In this document: positions 42,710 through 51,919 of the stretch, piece after piece
Layout of the letters: every line of letters begins with the position of its first letter
Position numbering within the stretch: the first letter of the stretch is position 1
Assembly: GCF_030268685.1 (NCBI RefSeq)
Contig: NZ_BSRQ01000009.1
Coordinates: 287,791-351,790, forward strand
Length of the DNA: 64,000 nt
Direction: 5' to 3'
From: Microtetraspora sp. NBRC 13810
GTDB lineage: Bacteria; Actinomycetota; Actinomycetes; Streptosporangiales; Streptosporangiaceae
Program-made: the position numbers and the translations under genes
Notes under the pieces: generated by a model
Database searches by the model: none
The model's input: the letters and a program-made list of their open reading frames with translations, nothing else
What the model was told of the DNA's origin: nothing

Positions 42710-44074
42710 TTACTTGTGAACCGGGGTGAAGGGGCTGCGCGGGTCGGCGTCGGCCGGCGCGGGACCCTCGGCGGTGTCGTCCGCCTCCTCGCCCTCGCGG
42801 GCCCCGACGGCGCCGGCGGGCGGCTCCTCCTCCACGATCCGCGGCACCCTGCGGGTGTGGTCGTCGTCCACGATCACCCGGACCGCCTCGATGTCGGGCT
42901 CGTCGTCCCCGGCGTCGTCCCCGGCGCCGGCCCGCGGGCCGGCCGTCTCCGAGGCGACCACGGCGTCGCGCGCGTCCCACTCCACCACGGCGTCCTGCTC
43001 GGAAAGGTCGTCCCGCTCGTAGGCGTCCGGCCGGGCCGGGGCGGGCTCGTCCGCGAGGTACTCGGCGTCCTGTTCGAACGCGGCCTCCCGGTCCACGACG
43101 GCCTCTCGCACCGGCTCCACGTCGCGGTCCAGCGGCGGCGGGGGCAGCACGGCCGCCTCGTCCACCAGCGGACCCGCCACGCCCTCCTGGTGCAGCAGGT
43201 CGCCGAGGACCGAGCCGATCTCGTTGAGACGGCGCATGACCTCGCCGTGCGTGTCGGTGAGGTAGGAGACCCGGCGGCCGGTGTGCTCGTCGAGCGCGGC
43301 GGCCCGGCGCTGGGCGGAGCCGAGGGTGGCCTCGGCCTCGGCGCGCGCGGCCGTCACGGTCGCCTGTGCCTCCTCGCGGGCGGCCGTCACGGTCGCCTCC
43401 GCCTCCTCGCGGGCGGCCGTCACGGTCGCCTCCGCCTCCTCGCGCGCGGAGGTCAGCGTGGCCTCCGCCTCCGCGCGGGCGCTGCCGATCGTCTGCTCCG
43501 ACTCCTGCCGGGCCGAACCGAGCGTCCGCTCGGCCTCGGCGCGGGCCTTGCGCACCGTGTCGTCCGCCTCCGCGCGGGCGCTCCCGATCGTCTCCTCCGC
43601 CTCCGACCCCGCCTGCGCCAGCATCCGCTCCGCCGCCGCCGTCGCCTCCGACACCCGGCGCTCCGCCTCCGCCTGGGCCGAGGACAGCACCCGGTCGGCC
43701 TGCTCCCGCGCGGAGCTGACCAGGCTCTCGGCCTCGGCCGCGGCGTTCTCCCGCACCTTGGTGGCCTCGGTGTCGGCGTCCTGCCGCTTGGCCGCCGCCT
43801 CCTCCTCGCCCAGCTTGAGGATCTGCGCCAGCCGTGGACTCAGGTCCTCGTAGTTCTGTGGCGCCTCCACCATCCGTCTGCGCGCGTCAGCCAGCTCGAT
43901 GCGGCCCTGCTCCGCCTGGTCGATCGCCCGCGCCAGCCGCTCCTCCAGATCACGGATCTGGTTGCGGGTCCTGCTCATGTAGTCGTGCACCTGGCGGCGG
44001 CTGTAACCACGCATGACGACCTCGAAGGAGTCGTCATGCATGAGGTCGGGGAAGCTTTCGTGCTGGTTTGTCAT
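42710..44074 (-). CDS. DivIVA/Scy-like coiled-coil protein with hendecad repeats
   Basis: 454 residues from the ATG at 44074. Residues 14-60 resemble a DivIVA-type N-terminus (SFEVVMRGYSRRQVHDYMSRTRNQIRDLEERLARA). Residues about 90-265 form an uninterrupted coiled coil with 11-residue periodicity (AREEAEATVTA, ARAEAEATLGS, ARQESEQTIGS). The C-terminal 170 residues are acidic and Pro-rich. Such proteins organise polar growth or cytoskeletal filaments in mycelial actinomycetes. Three 33-bp DNA repeats underlie part of the coil. Monocistronic, divergent from the carbonic anhydrase gene. Confidence 0.8.
   Translation of the reverse strand: MTNQHESFPDLMHDDSFEVVMRGYSRRQVHDYMSRTRNQIRDLEERLARAIDQAEQGRIELADARRRMVEAPQNYEDLSPRLAQILKLGEEEAAAKRQDADTEATKVRENAAAEAESLVSSAREQADRVLSSAQAEAERRVSEATAAAERMLAQAGSEAEETIGSARAEADDTVRKARAEAERTLGSARQESEQTIGSARAEAEATLTSAREEAEATVTAAREEAEATVTAAREEAQATVTAARAEAEATLGSAQRRAAALDEHTGRRVSYLTDTHGEVMRRLNEIGSVLGDLLHQEGVAGPLVDEAAVLPPPPLDRDVEPVREAVVDREAAFEQDAEYLADEPAPARPDAYERDDLSEQDAVVEWDARDAVVASETAGPRAGAGDDAGDDEPDIEAVRVIVDDDHTRRVPRIVEEEPPAGAVGAREGEEADDTAEGPAPADADPRSPFTPVHK
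43347..43445 (-). repeat. Three 33-bp tandem coding repeats
   Basis: Copies at 43347-43379, 43380-43412 and 43413-43445 (unit begins GCGGCCGTCACGGTCGCC); copies 2 and 3 are identical, copy 1 differs at two bases. Each codes one 11-residue turn of the hendecad coiled coil. Confidence 0.92.
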
Positions 44075-44226
44075 TGCACTGCCCTGGGGGTCTGCGATGG
44101 GGAAAGATCACCGGTCGTACGGAGGCGGGGGGTCACGTCAACACACGACTTTCCTGCCAACTGCCCAAGTCCGCAACCGGAACACGCCACCTGCTGGGGA
44201 AATATCGCACTTACTACCATGAGTCC

Positions 44227-44757
44227 ATGAACGATCGGCCCTACATCGCCGGCCTCGCCGACGCCACCCCCGACATCCACCCAGAAGCCTACGTCGCCCC
44301 CGGCGCGGTCGTGGTCGGCAAGGTGCGGCTGGGCCGGGCGGTCAACGTCTGGTACAACGCGGTGCTGCGCGGCGAGGACGAGGTCGTCGAGATCGGCGAG
44401 GAGTGCAACCTCCAGGATCTCAGCTGTTTCCACGCCGATCCCGGGCTGCCCGCCGTCCTGGAGCCGAGGGTCAGCGTGGGCCACCGGGCGACGGTGCACG
44501 GCGCCTACGTCGAGACGGGAAGCCTGGTCGGCATCGGCGCCAGCGTGCTGAACGGCGCCCGGATCGGGGCGGGCGCGCTGGTCGCGGCGGGGGCGCTGGT
44601 CCCGCCCGGCAAGAAGATCCCACCCGGCGTGCTGGCCGCCGGCGTACCCGCCAGGGTCGTCCGTGAGCTGTCCGACGCCGACCGCGCCGCCTTCGCGGGC
44701 ACCGTGGACGGCTACCTCAAGAAGGCCGAGCGCCACCGCGCCGCCCGCCCGCTCTGA
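44227..44757 (+). CDS. Gamma-class carbonic anhydrase-like hexapeptide protein
   Basis: 176 residues from the ATG at 44227 (NDRPYIAGLADATPDIHPEAYVAPGAVVVG); no clear Shine-Dalgarno, so perhaps leaderless. Left-handed beta-helix hexapeptide repeats throughout. Zinc-ligand His candidates are in SCFHADPG and GHRATVHGAYV, and GSLVGIGASVLNGARIG is a typical turn series. It hydrates CO2 or acts as a related trimeric transferase-like enzyme. Lone gene; the open frame upstream is not real. Confidence 0.85.
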   Translation: MNDRPYIAGLADATPDIHPEAYVAPGAVVVGKVRLGRAVNVWYNAVLRGEDEVVEIGEECNLQDLSCFHADPGLPAVLEPRVSVGHRATVHGAYVETGSLVGIGASVLNGARIGAGALVAAGALVPPGKKIPPGVLAAGVPARVVRELSDADRAAFAGTVDGYLKKAERHRAARPL

Positions 44758-44829
44758 CCCCCGGGCCGGGGCGCGGACGCGAAGGGCGAGTGGTCGAGCG
44801 GGGGCGTGCTGATCGGAAGGGCGTCTAAC

Positions 44830-46173
44830 ATGACGGCCGTGCAACAGTGGGACGGGTTCGCGGCCATCGAAGGCGACATGCGCGCGATGGTCACCGATCC
44901 GCGCTGGTCACAGCTGCCGGAGCCGGCCAAGGCCCAGGCCGTCGCCGCCCGCTCCCTGGTGACCCCGGACGGCGGCAGGTGGCTGTTCGGCGCGCACGCG
45001 CGGTGGTACCGGCAGGATCCCGCCGACGGCCGCTGGCACCTGTCCGCGCCGCCGCTGGACGGTCAGCTCAGGGCGGCGGCGCACGTGGTCAGGCACACCG
45101 CGACGCTGGTCCCGCACCTCGTGCCCGGCGGCCCCGACTTCACCTACGACCACGGCTCCACCCAGGGCTTCGTCGGCCCCGACGTGCCACGGGCGATCAC
45201 CGAGCGGCTGCGGGTGCTGCTGACCACCCGGCGGGCGCGGCCCGAGGATTTCCCGATCACCGCGGAGCCGTTCGGGTCGATCTTCGCCTCGGACGTGCCG
45301 AGCACGGTCGCCGCGGTCTGGGGCACGCTGATGTGGTGCGCGTACGCGCCCGCCTTCGACGGCAACGAGGTGCTGCTGTCGATGTTCGGCGAGTTCCTGC
45401 GGCGCGCGCTGCCCGGCGACGAGTGGGTGCGCTGGCTGCGCCCGGTGTCGCTGAACGACCTGATCCGGCTGTACGGCGAGCGGATCAGGGCGGGCGAGGC
45501 CAGGGCCGGCCTGCGGCTCACCGCCGTCATGGCCAACGCGGCCGACGCCGTCCTTGAGGACGACCGGTTCCGGCCGCGCGCGGCGGCGCTGCTCGCCATG
45601 CTCGAACCCGCGCTGCGCGACCCCGAGCTCGACCGGCAGGCGGCCCGCAGGGGCGACCAGGCCGTACGGCAGACGTGGCTGGCCCGCTGCCCGCCCGGCC
45701 TGGCCCGCGCGCTGCTCAAGGAGACCGCGCCCGGCGAGCACTTCAGGCACACGATGTACGACCTGACCGAGGCGCTGGGCTATCTGGCGCGGCGGCGGGC
45801 CGATCCGCGGCCGGTCGCCGCGGCGCTGCTGGCCGCCGACGTCGCGGCGCTCGCGCCGAAGTCGGCCAGGCAGCTCTACCCCTGGCTGGACCCCGAGTTG
45901 CGGCACGCGGTGCACAGCGCGCTGAACGATCCCGGGCACGTCCTGCGCCGCTGCTGGCCCGCCGGCGGCGAGCTGCCCCGGGCGCTCCACCCGCCGGACC
46001 GCGGCACCGCCGCGACCCTGCTCGGCGCCGCCTACGCCACCGGGCTCGCGTGGTCCCGCCTGGCCGGGGTGGAGGTGCCGGCGCGGGGCTTCGTGACCGC
46101 CTCCGCGACCGTCCACCGGCTCACGCACCAGCGTGACGATCAATTCCCGGCGAGCACCCTGGAATCCACTTAA
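44830..46173 (+). CDS. Uncharacterised actinobacterial protein
   Basis: 447 residues from the ATG at 44830 (TAVQQWDGFAAIEGDMRAMVTDPRWSQL); an ATG at 44806 is also in frame. Soluble and mainly helical, with no signal peptide. RWLFGAHARWYRQDPADGRWHLSAPPLD is a conserved-looking Trp-rich segment near residue 55. No catalytic motif is recognised. It stands alone, 72 bases after the carbonic anhydrase gene on the same strand. Confidence 0.65.
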   Translation: MTAVQQWDGFAAIEGDMRAMVTDPRWSQLPEPAKAQAVAARSLVTPDGGRWLFGAHARWYRQDPADGRWHLSAPPLDGQLRAAAHVVRHTATLVPHLVPGGPDFTYDHGSTQGFVGPDVPRAITERLRVLLTTRRARPEDFPITAEPFGSIFASDVPSTVAAVWGTLMWCAYAPAFDGNEVLLSMFGEFLRRALPGDEWVRWLRPVSLNDLIRLYGERIRAGEARAGLRLTAVMANAADAVLEDDRFRPRAAALLAMLEPALRDPELDRQAARRGDQAVRQTWLARCPPGLARALLKETAPGEHFRHTMYDLTEALGYLARRRADPRPVAAALLAADVAALAPKSARQLYPWLDPELRHAVHSALNDPGHVLRRCWPAGGELPRALHPPDRGTAATLLGAAYATGLAWSRLAGVEVPARGFVTASATVHRLTHQRDDQFPASTLEST

Positions 46174-46386
46174 ACCACAAATGCGGCAACGTTTCCCTTA
46201 CCTCTCCTATATCGCTCGAATACCCCACTCACCAGGGGTTTCACTGAATCGTGATCTCGCGATCGGATAACGGTCCTCCTGGTGATCAGGAGGCGTCTGA
46301 GGAATGGTCACGATGGGCCATGTCGCCCTAAGGCCCTCGGTCGTAACCTCTTTGTGGGTGTGGGCTGCGGAAGGAAGGACGACGCG

Positions 46387-46548
46387 GTGGGGCACGACGA
46401 CCTGGACTCTCGGGTCCACGACCGTGTCGCGTTGGACGAGATCGCGCTCTATGCCGAGGTGCTCAGTGCCGTGGCCATCAGCGAGCGACGGCTGACCTTG
46501 GAAGAGCTGGACAACGCGCTCGGATTGCGGACTTCGGCGACGTGCTGA
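46387..46548 (+). CDS. Small conserved protein (53 residues)
   Basis: The GTG at 46387 has a GGAAGGAAGGA ribosome-binding site directly upstream, so it is preferred to the longer frame from 46282. Sequence DLDSRVHDRVALDEIALYAEVLSAVAISERRLTLEELDNALGL is amphipathic and helical and resembles short actinobacterial proteins seen next to regulatory genes. Function unknown. Confidence 0.6.
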   Translation: MGHDDLDSRVHDRVALDEIALYAEVLSAVAISERRLTLEELDNALGLRTSATC

Positions 46549-46568
46549 GGTCCCATCATGACAAACCG

Positions 46569-46597
46569 AGTCCCGACTCCTTTCAGGGGCCGGGACT
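46569..46597. terminator. Weak hairpin between convergent genes
   Basis: AGTCCCG and CGGGACT arms (7 bp) with a 15-base loop between the small protein (end 46548) and csoR (end 46669). Confidence 0.4.
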
Positions 46598-46668
46598 ACG
46601 GTTGTGAATAGTCCGCCCGGTCACCGATGACTAGTCCTGTCTGGTGACCATCTCCTACCAGGGTCGTA

Positions 46669-46950
46669 CTACGACTTCACGAGCCGGGCGATCGCCGCGG
46701 ACGCCTCCTTGACCTTCTCCTCGGCCTCGGGGCCCCCGCTGCTGATCGCGTCGGCGACGCAGTGCCCGATGTGGTCTTCGAGCAGGCCCAGCGCCACCGC
46801 CTGGAGCGCCCGGGTCACCGCCGAGACCTGCGTGAGGACGTCGATGCAGTAAGCGTCGTCCTCGACCATGCGCTGCAGCCCGCGCACCTGGCCCTCGATT
46901 CGCCGGAGCCGGGTCAGATAGGCCTGCTTGTCGGCGCTGTACCCATGCAT
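46669..46950 (-). CDS. csoR: CsoR-family copper-sensing repressor
   Basis: 93 residues. All-helical DUF156 fold: YLTRLRRIEGQVRGLQRMVEDDAYCIDVLTQVSAVTRALQ. The metal-ligand set Cys35, His60, Cys64 (DAYC, LEDHIGHC) is that of Cu(I)-sensing CsoR. It represses copper-export genes until Cu(I) binds. No copper ATPase or chaperone is adjacent in the window, so its target is elsewhere or it only autoregulates. Confidence 0.9.
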   Translation of the reverse strand: MHGYSADKQAYLTRLRRIEGQVRGLQRMVEDDAYCIDVLTQVSAVTRALQAVALGLLEDHIGHCVADAISSGGPEAEEKVKEASAAIARLVKS

Positions 46951-46986
46951 GCCCTCAACGGTACCCGTTACCCGTATCCGGGGCGG

Positions 46987-48057
46987 TCATCGGAGCGCGC
47001 CGAAAAGTTCTTCCCAGCGGGCCGCGACCGAGGACGCCTGGTGCACGGCCGCGCTCTCCAGGGCGCCCGCGGCCAGCCCGCGGCGGCGGCGCTCGTCGTC
47101 GATCAGCGTGAGCAGCGCGCACGCGTACGCCTCGACCTCGTCCTCCCCTTCGGGGACCAGCAGCCCGTTGCGGCCGGGGATCACGAACTCGCCCGGCCCG
47201 CGCGGGCTGTCGAAGCCGACCACCGGCACCCCGCAGCCGAGCGCCTCGACGATCGTCATGCCGAGCACCTCGGCACGCGAGCTCATCGCCACGATGGACG
47301 CCTTGGCGAACTCGCCGGTGAGGTCGGGGGTCATGCCCATGAAGTAGACGTGGTTGTGCAGGTTGAGCTCGGCCACCAGGGCGCGCAGCCGTTTCTCCTC
47401 CGGCCCGCCGCCGTAGAGCCGCAGCCGCCAGTCCGGCCGCTTGTCCGCCACGATCGCGAACGCCCTCAGCAGCCGGTCGTACGCCTTCGCGGCCACCCAC
47501 CGGCCGCCCGTCGCGACGATCCGGTTGTCCATCCGGGAACGCGGCCACGGCCCGGGCGGCAGGGCGTCGGGGATCGCGTGCACGGCGGGCCCCTCCTCCC
47601 CCAGCAGCCGGGTCCACTCGTCGCGGCCGGTCTCGGTGGCCGGCACCACCGCGTCCAGCCGGGGGTAGAAGCGCCTGATCGGCCCGGGGACGGGCGGCCG
47701 GCCCCACTCGCGGGCCAGCCGGATCACCTCACGCGGCGTGTGCCTGGCCGCCTGCACGCTGAGCGCCGGCCGGGTGGTGACCAGCACGTCGGCCGAAAGG
47801 ACGCGCAGCCGCCGCCACAGGGCGACCTCGGCCCGCATCTGACCGCGCGGCAGCAGGTGCCGCACGCCGGGCCTGGCGTCGATCAGCCAGCTCAGCCGCA
47901 CCCGGGGGTCCACCGCGAAGAACGGCGCGTCCTTGTGCCGCTTCACACTGAGGATCTCGACCTCGTGCCGCTCGGCCAGCTCGCCCGCGAGGTTGACGAC
48001 CGACCGCACGTCACCCCGCATGCCGTACGCCGAGGGGACCACCAGACAGATCTTCAC
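46987..48057 (-). CDS. GT4-family glycosyltransferase
   Basis: 356 residues from the GTG at 48057, which overlaps the preceding stop (GTGA), with GAGGTGG upstream. GT-B fold: KICLVVPSAYGMRGDVRSVVNLAGELAERHEVEIL, donor domain ATGGRWVAAKAYDRLLRAFAIV and RLYGGGPEEKRLRALVAEL, and the E-x7-E region SRAEVLGMTIVEALGCG (Glu at VEALG). Related to the transferase at 34466. It is coupled to a protein of unknown function (48054-48815), a pairing that suggests work on one cell-envelope or extracellular glycan. Confidence 0.87.
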   Translation of the reverse strand: MKICLVVPSAYGMRGDVRSVVNLAGELAERHEVEILSVKRHKDAPFFAVDPRVRLSWLIDARPGVRHLLPRGQMRAEVALWRRLRVLSADVLVTTRPALSVQAARHTPREVIRLAREWGRPPVPGPIRRFYPRLDAVVPATETGRDEWTRLLGEEGPAVHAIPDALPPGPWPRSRMDNRIVATGGRWVAAKAYDRLLRAFAIVADKRPDWRLRLYGGGPEEKRLRALVAELNLHNHVYFMGMTPDLTGEFAKASIVAMSSRAEVLGMTIVEALGCGVPVVGFDSPRGPGEFVIPGRNGLLVPEGEDEVEAYACALLTLIDDERRRRGLAAGALESAAVHQASSVAARWEELFGALR

Positions 48058-48815
48058 CCGCCCACCTCAAGCCGCAACTCGTCGTCAGCCGTATAGGAGG
48101 GGCGCACCGGGACGCCGTCGATCCTGGCGGCGGGATAGTGGATTCTGCGCCGTTTGCCGTCCACGTCGTCGAGCCTGGCGCCGAGGCTCAGCGGGGTCGC
48201 CACGCCCTCCACCTCCAGCGACGGCTCCCAGGTGCCGGTGGCCTCGGGGGTGGCGTCCACGACGTCGCACAACGAGAGCGCCGCGTGGAAGCGCACCCCC
48301 TGGACGGTGGCCACCGAGGTGAGCTGGGCGTCCGGGCCGTGGTTGCGCAGGGCGAGCCGGGCCTCGTGGCGGGCGTCGTCGTCGTCCAGGCCGGTGTAGG
48401 CGAGCAGCCCGGTCACCTCGAACCGGCCCTCGCGGAACCACACGGCGCGCACCTCGGCGACCGGGCGGGCCTCGGTGATCCGCAGCGACAGGTGGCCGCC
48501 CCTGGTGCGGTAGGCGCGGTAGGCCACCGTGCGCCTGGCCAGCGCGTAGGCGTCGAGGTGGTCGAGGGAGAACCCGGGGTCCACGCTCTTGAGCCTGGAC
48601 CGGCGCCCGCCCTGGGCGAGGTAGGCGTCCCAGCGGCCCGGGTCGAGGCCGAGCGGGTCCAGCGAGACGGCGAACGTGGCGTCGCGCACTCCGGCGCCCG
48701 AGGTGCCGAGCGGAACGCGCCGCTCGAAGTCGCCGGCGCGGTGGCGCAGGATCAGTTCGGCGCCTTCGGGGAGCGGTTCGTCGATCGAGAGGCGTAAGGC
48801 GAGGACGTCGGCCAT
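48054..48815 (-). CDS. Beta-rich protein coupled to glycosyltransferase, function unknown
   Basis: 253 residues from the ATG at 48815, with GCGGAGGTCACC upstream; an ATG at 48848 is also in frame. The sequence is strand-rich, with repeated phrases such as LRLSIDEPLPEGAELILRHR, ATFAVSLDPLGLDPGRWDAYLAQGG and LSLRITEARPVAEVRAVWF, and ends PSYTADDELRLEV. Segments of this kind occur beside glycosyl- and glycerophosphotransferases in actinomycetes, possibly as a binding or scaffold domain. No signal peptide. It overlaps the glycosyltransferase start by 4 bp. Confidence 0.65.
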   Translation of the reverse strand: MADVLALRLSIDEPLPEGAELILRHRAGDFERRVPLGTSGAGVRDATFAVSLDPLGLDPGRWDAYLAQGGRRSRLKSVDPGFSLDHLDAYALARRTVAYRAYRTRGGHLSLRITEARPVAEVRAVWFREGRFEVTGLLAYTGLDDDDARHEARLALRNHGPDAQLTSVATVQGVRFHAALSLCDVVDATPEATGTWEPSLEVEGVATPLSLGARLDDVDGKRRRIHYPAARIDGVPVRPSYTADDELRLEVGG

Positions 48816-49007
48816 GGTGACCTCCGCATCGATGACGACGACGCGCACCGCCAGCCCCCTCCCCGTCGAAATGAGCCACGCGTCGTTGAGGTTACCGTGA
48901 TTTTCCCGTTATGTGGAGAAAGGTTTTCGGCTTGGCCGGACTCCATTCGACTGGAGAGCCGATGGCGCCCGGCCTGGCCGAAGATTCCACGGTAATTGTA
49001 AGAATTG

Positions 49008-51140
49008 TCAGGAAGCGTGAGTCGGCTCGCCCTTGACCGAACGGATCAGCAACTGGGCGACGTCCACGACCTCCAGGGACTCCTTGGCGGCACCGGAGTT
49101 CTTCTTCTCGTTGATCGCGTCGCCGAGCATGACGAGACAGAATGGGCAGGCGGTGGAAACGCGGTCCGGATCGGTGGTCAGCGCCTCGTCCACCCGCTCG
49201 GTGTTGATGCGCTTGCCGATGCGCTCCTCCATCCACATCCGCGCGCCGCCCGCGCCGCAGCAGAACCCCCGGTCCTTGCACCGGTGCATCTCCTGGGTCT
49301 GCACGCCGGGCACCCTGGCCATGATGTCGCGCGGCTGGGCGTAGACCTTGTTGTGCCGGCCAAGGAAGCACGGGTCGTGGTAGGTGATCTTCTCCTCGAT
49401 CGGGGTGATCGGGGTGAGCCTGCCCTCCTCGATCAGCCGGTCCAGCAACTGCGTGTGGTGCACGACCTCGTAGGTGCCGCCGAGCTGCGGGTACTCGTTG
49501 GCCAGGGTGTTGAAGCAGTGCGGGCAGGTGGCCACGATCTTCTTGACCCCGGCCTCGTTGAGCGTCTCGATGTTCTGCTGGGCGAGCATGTTGAACAGGA
49601 ACTCCATGCCCAGCCGCCGCGCCGGGTCGCCGGTGCACGCCTCCATCGGGCCGAGCACCGCGAACTTCACGCCCGCGATGTGCAGCAGCTCGGCCACCGC
49701 CTTGGTGGTCTTGCGGGCGCGGTCCTCAAGGGCGCCCGCGCAGCCCACCCAGAACAGGTATTCGGTGTCCTGCGGCATCTTCTCGTCGACGATCTCGACC
49801 TCGAAGTCGAGCTCCTCGATCCACTCGGCCCGCTTCATCTCGGACATGCCCCACGGGTTGCCCTTGTTCTCCAGGTTCTTGAGCATCACCCCGGCCTCGG
49901 ACGGGAACGACGACTCGATCATGACCTGGTAGCGGCGCATGTCCAGGATGTGATCGATGTGCTCGATGTCCACCGGGCACTGCTCGACGCAGGCGCCGCA
50001 GTTGGTGCACGACCACAGCACGTCGGGGTGGATCACGCCGTCCTCGCCGACCAGCGGCTTGTCCAGCAGGGCCAGCACGTCCTCGTGGAACCCGGCCCGC
50101 TCCTCCTCCGACGCCCGCAGGTAGGGCGCCACCGCGAAGGCGTGGTCGCGCTGGTCCAGGATGAGCATCTTGGGGGACAGCGGCTTGTCGGTGTTCCACG
50201 CCGGGCACTGCGACTGGCAACGCCCGCACTCGGTGCAGGTGTAGAAGTCGAGGAAGCCCTTCCAGGTGGTGTCCTCGATCTTGCCCCGGCCGAAGACGTC
50301 GGTGTCCGGGTCGGCCTCCTCGAAGTCGAGCGGCTTGCCCCCGCTGCGCATCTCCTGCGCCGCGCCGAGCCCGTCGGGACGGCGGGAGAAGAGCACGTTG
50401 AGCGGCGCGGTGAAGATGTGCAGGTGCTTGGAGTTCACCACGATGACCGAGAAGACCAGCATGACGCCGATGTGCAGCAGCAGGCCGACGTGCTCGACGA
50501 CCTCGTTGGCCGGCTCGCCCAGCGGGCGCAGCACCGCCGCCGCGGCCTCGGAGGCGAACGCCCCGCTGGCGTAGGGCAGATTGCCGGTGTTCAGCGCCGC
50601 GCCGCGGAACAGGAACATCGTCCAGATCACGTTGAAGATCATGAACAGCACGAGCCACGCGCCGCCGAGGTGCGAGCCGGAGAACCGGGAGGCCCGGCCC
50701 AGCGTCTTCGGCGAGTTGCGCACCCGGATCACCGCGAACGCGATCAGGCCGAGCAGCGCCGCGACCGCGATGAAGTCCTGGAGGAAGCCGAGGACCGGCC
50801 AGGTGCCGATCAACGGGATGTGGAAGTCGGGCGTGCCGGTGATCATCCCCTGGATCAGGGAGCCGTACGCCTCCAGATACACCGTGATCAGGATGAAGAA
50901 CGCCCACATGACGAAGAAGTGCGCGGTGCCCGACGGCGTCCACTTGAGCAGCTTCTTCTGGCCGAACACCTCGACGAGCTGGGCCTTGACCTCGGTGCCG
51001 ACGTTGGCCCTGGCGTACTCCACTCGTTCGGGCGCGGGCTGGCCCACGGTGGCCAGCCGGTAGAGCCACAGCACGCGGCGCACCACCAGCGCTACCGCGA
51101 CGGCGGTCATCACGAGCCCGACGATCGCTACAAGGAGCAC
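49008..51140 (-). CDS. Membrane-bound heterodisulfide-reductase-like Fe-S oxidoreductase
   Basis: 710 residues from the GTG at 51140 (GGGAGGA just before); the frame is open to 51251. The N-terminal 260 residues have about 6 membrane helices (LLVAIVGLVMTAVAVALVV, VMWAFFILITVYLEAYG, HVGLLLHIGVMLVFSVIVV) of the NarI-like type. Then two 4Fe-4S motifs, CTECGRCQSQCPAWN and CTNCGACVEQCPV. Two CCG domains follow: GCAGALEDRARKT with CPHCFNTLANEY, and HDPCFLGRHNKVY with FCCGAGGARMWMEE and CPFCLVMLGD. It moves electrons between a membrane quinone and a soluble partner. Mycobacterial orthologues (Rv0338c type) are widely conserved. Confidence 0.9.
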   Translation of the reverse strand: MLLVAIVGLVMTAVAVALVVRRVLWLYRLATVGQPAPERVEYARANVGTEVKAQLVEVFGQKKLLKWTPSGTAHFFVMWAFFILITVYLEAYGSLIQGMITGTPDFHIPLIGTWPVLGFLQDFIAVAALLGLIAFAVIRVRNSPKTLGRASRFSGSHLGGAWLVLFMIFNVIWTMFLFRGAALNTGNLPYASGAFASEAAAAVLRPLGEPANEVVEHVGLLLHIGVMLVFSVIVVNSKHLHIFTAPLNVLFSRRPDGLGAAQEMRSGGKPLDFEEADPDTDVFGRGKIEDTTWKGFLDFYTCTECGRCQSQCPAWNTDKPLSPKMLILDQRDHAFAVAPYLRASEEERAGFHEDVLALLDKPLVGEDGVIHPDVLWSCTNCGACVEQCPVDIEHIDHILDMRRYQVMIESSFPSEAGVMLKNLENKGNPWGMSEMKRAEWIEELDFEVEIVDEKMPQDTEYLFWVGCAGALEDRARKTTKAVAELLHIAGVKFAVLGPMEACTGDPARRLGMEFLFNMLAQQNIETLNEAGVKKIVATCPHCFNTLANEYPQLGGTYEVVHHTQLLDRLIEEGRLTPITPIEEKITYHDPCFLGRHNKVYAQPRDIMARVPGVQTQEMHRCKDRGFCCGAGGARMWMEERIGKRINTERVDEALTTDPDRVSTACPFCLVMLGDAINEKKNSGAAKESLEVVDVAQLLIRSVKGEPTHAS

Positions 51141-51313
51141 GGGTCCTCCCACAGACGGCGTTGGCTGCCAGCGTACGACCACGCAGGTCAACCACGATGA
51201 CGATGAGTCGCCCACCATGCTACCGGCGAGTAACTTCTCGCCGACGGACACACCGGGCGAACCGCGGTCACTCCCAGGCTAGAACAATGCTCTGCGGTTT
51301 CGCACCACGGGTG

Positions 51314-51919
51314 TCAGGGGCCGTCGATGTAACGCTGGAGCGTGGGCCCGACGATGTCCACGATCTCCTCGATGTCGGCGGTCGCGAGCGGCTCCAGCCG
51401 GACGACGTGCCGCATCGCGACCACGCCGAACAACTGGGCGAACGCCACCTCCATCCGCAGCGGCGGCACCCCCAGCGACTCCACCACCCTGCCCAGGATC
51501 GCCTTGGTGATGAACTCGCGGATCATGCCGACGGCCTGCTCGTTGGTCATCGCCGTGCGGACCAGGCCGAGCACCGGCTCGCGGGCCTGCGGGTCGGCCG
51601 TGATGGTGAGGATGAACCTCGCCAGGCGGCGGCCCACCTCCTCGCGCGGCCCCTCCGCGATCAGCCGCGGGATCGCCACCGACGGATCCATCGGCAACCG
51701 CATGGCCGCGACGAACACGCCGTCCTTGCTGTCGAAGTAGTGGTGCACCAGGGCCGGGTCGACGGCCGCCTCCCGGGCGATGCCGCGGATCGTCGCCTTG
51801 TCGAAGCCCTTCTCGGCGAAGATCTTCCGGGCCGCGGCGAGGATCTGGCCCCTGGTGTCGGCGGCGCCCGGCCTGCGACCGGGACGCCGTCTGCCGGTCT
51901 CGGTCTCCCCAGCGCTCAC
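51314..51919 (-). CDS. TetR-family regulator
   Basis: 201 residues from the GTG at 51919, overlapping the stop of the upstream isomerase gene (GTGA). The helix-turn-helix is [47 protein letters not shown] (residues about 22-70). The C-terminal ligand domain includes [29 protein letters not shown], typical of the TetR_C_17-like group. It forms an operon with the TIM-barrel protein, so it may control that pathway; the ligand is unknown. Confidence 0.88.
   Translation of the reverse strand: MSAGETETGRRRPGRRPGAADTRGQILAAARKIFAEKGFDKATIRGIAREAAVDPALVHHYFDSKDGVFVAAMRLPMDPSVAIPRLIAEGPREEVGRRLARFILTITADPQAREPVLGLVRTAMTNEQAVGMIREFITKAILGRVVESLGVPPLRMEVAFAQLFGVVAMRHVVRLEPLATADIEEIVDIVGPTLQRYIDGP

Noticed and set aside
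42242-44230. Very long rightward frame antisense to the coiled-coil gene
   Set aside because: The leftward frame has clear hendecad periodicity and a DivIVA-like start; the rightward product is low-complexity.
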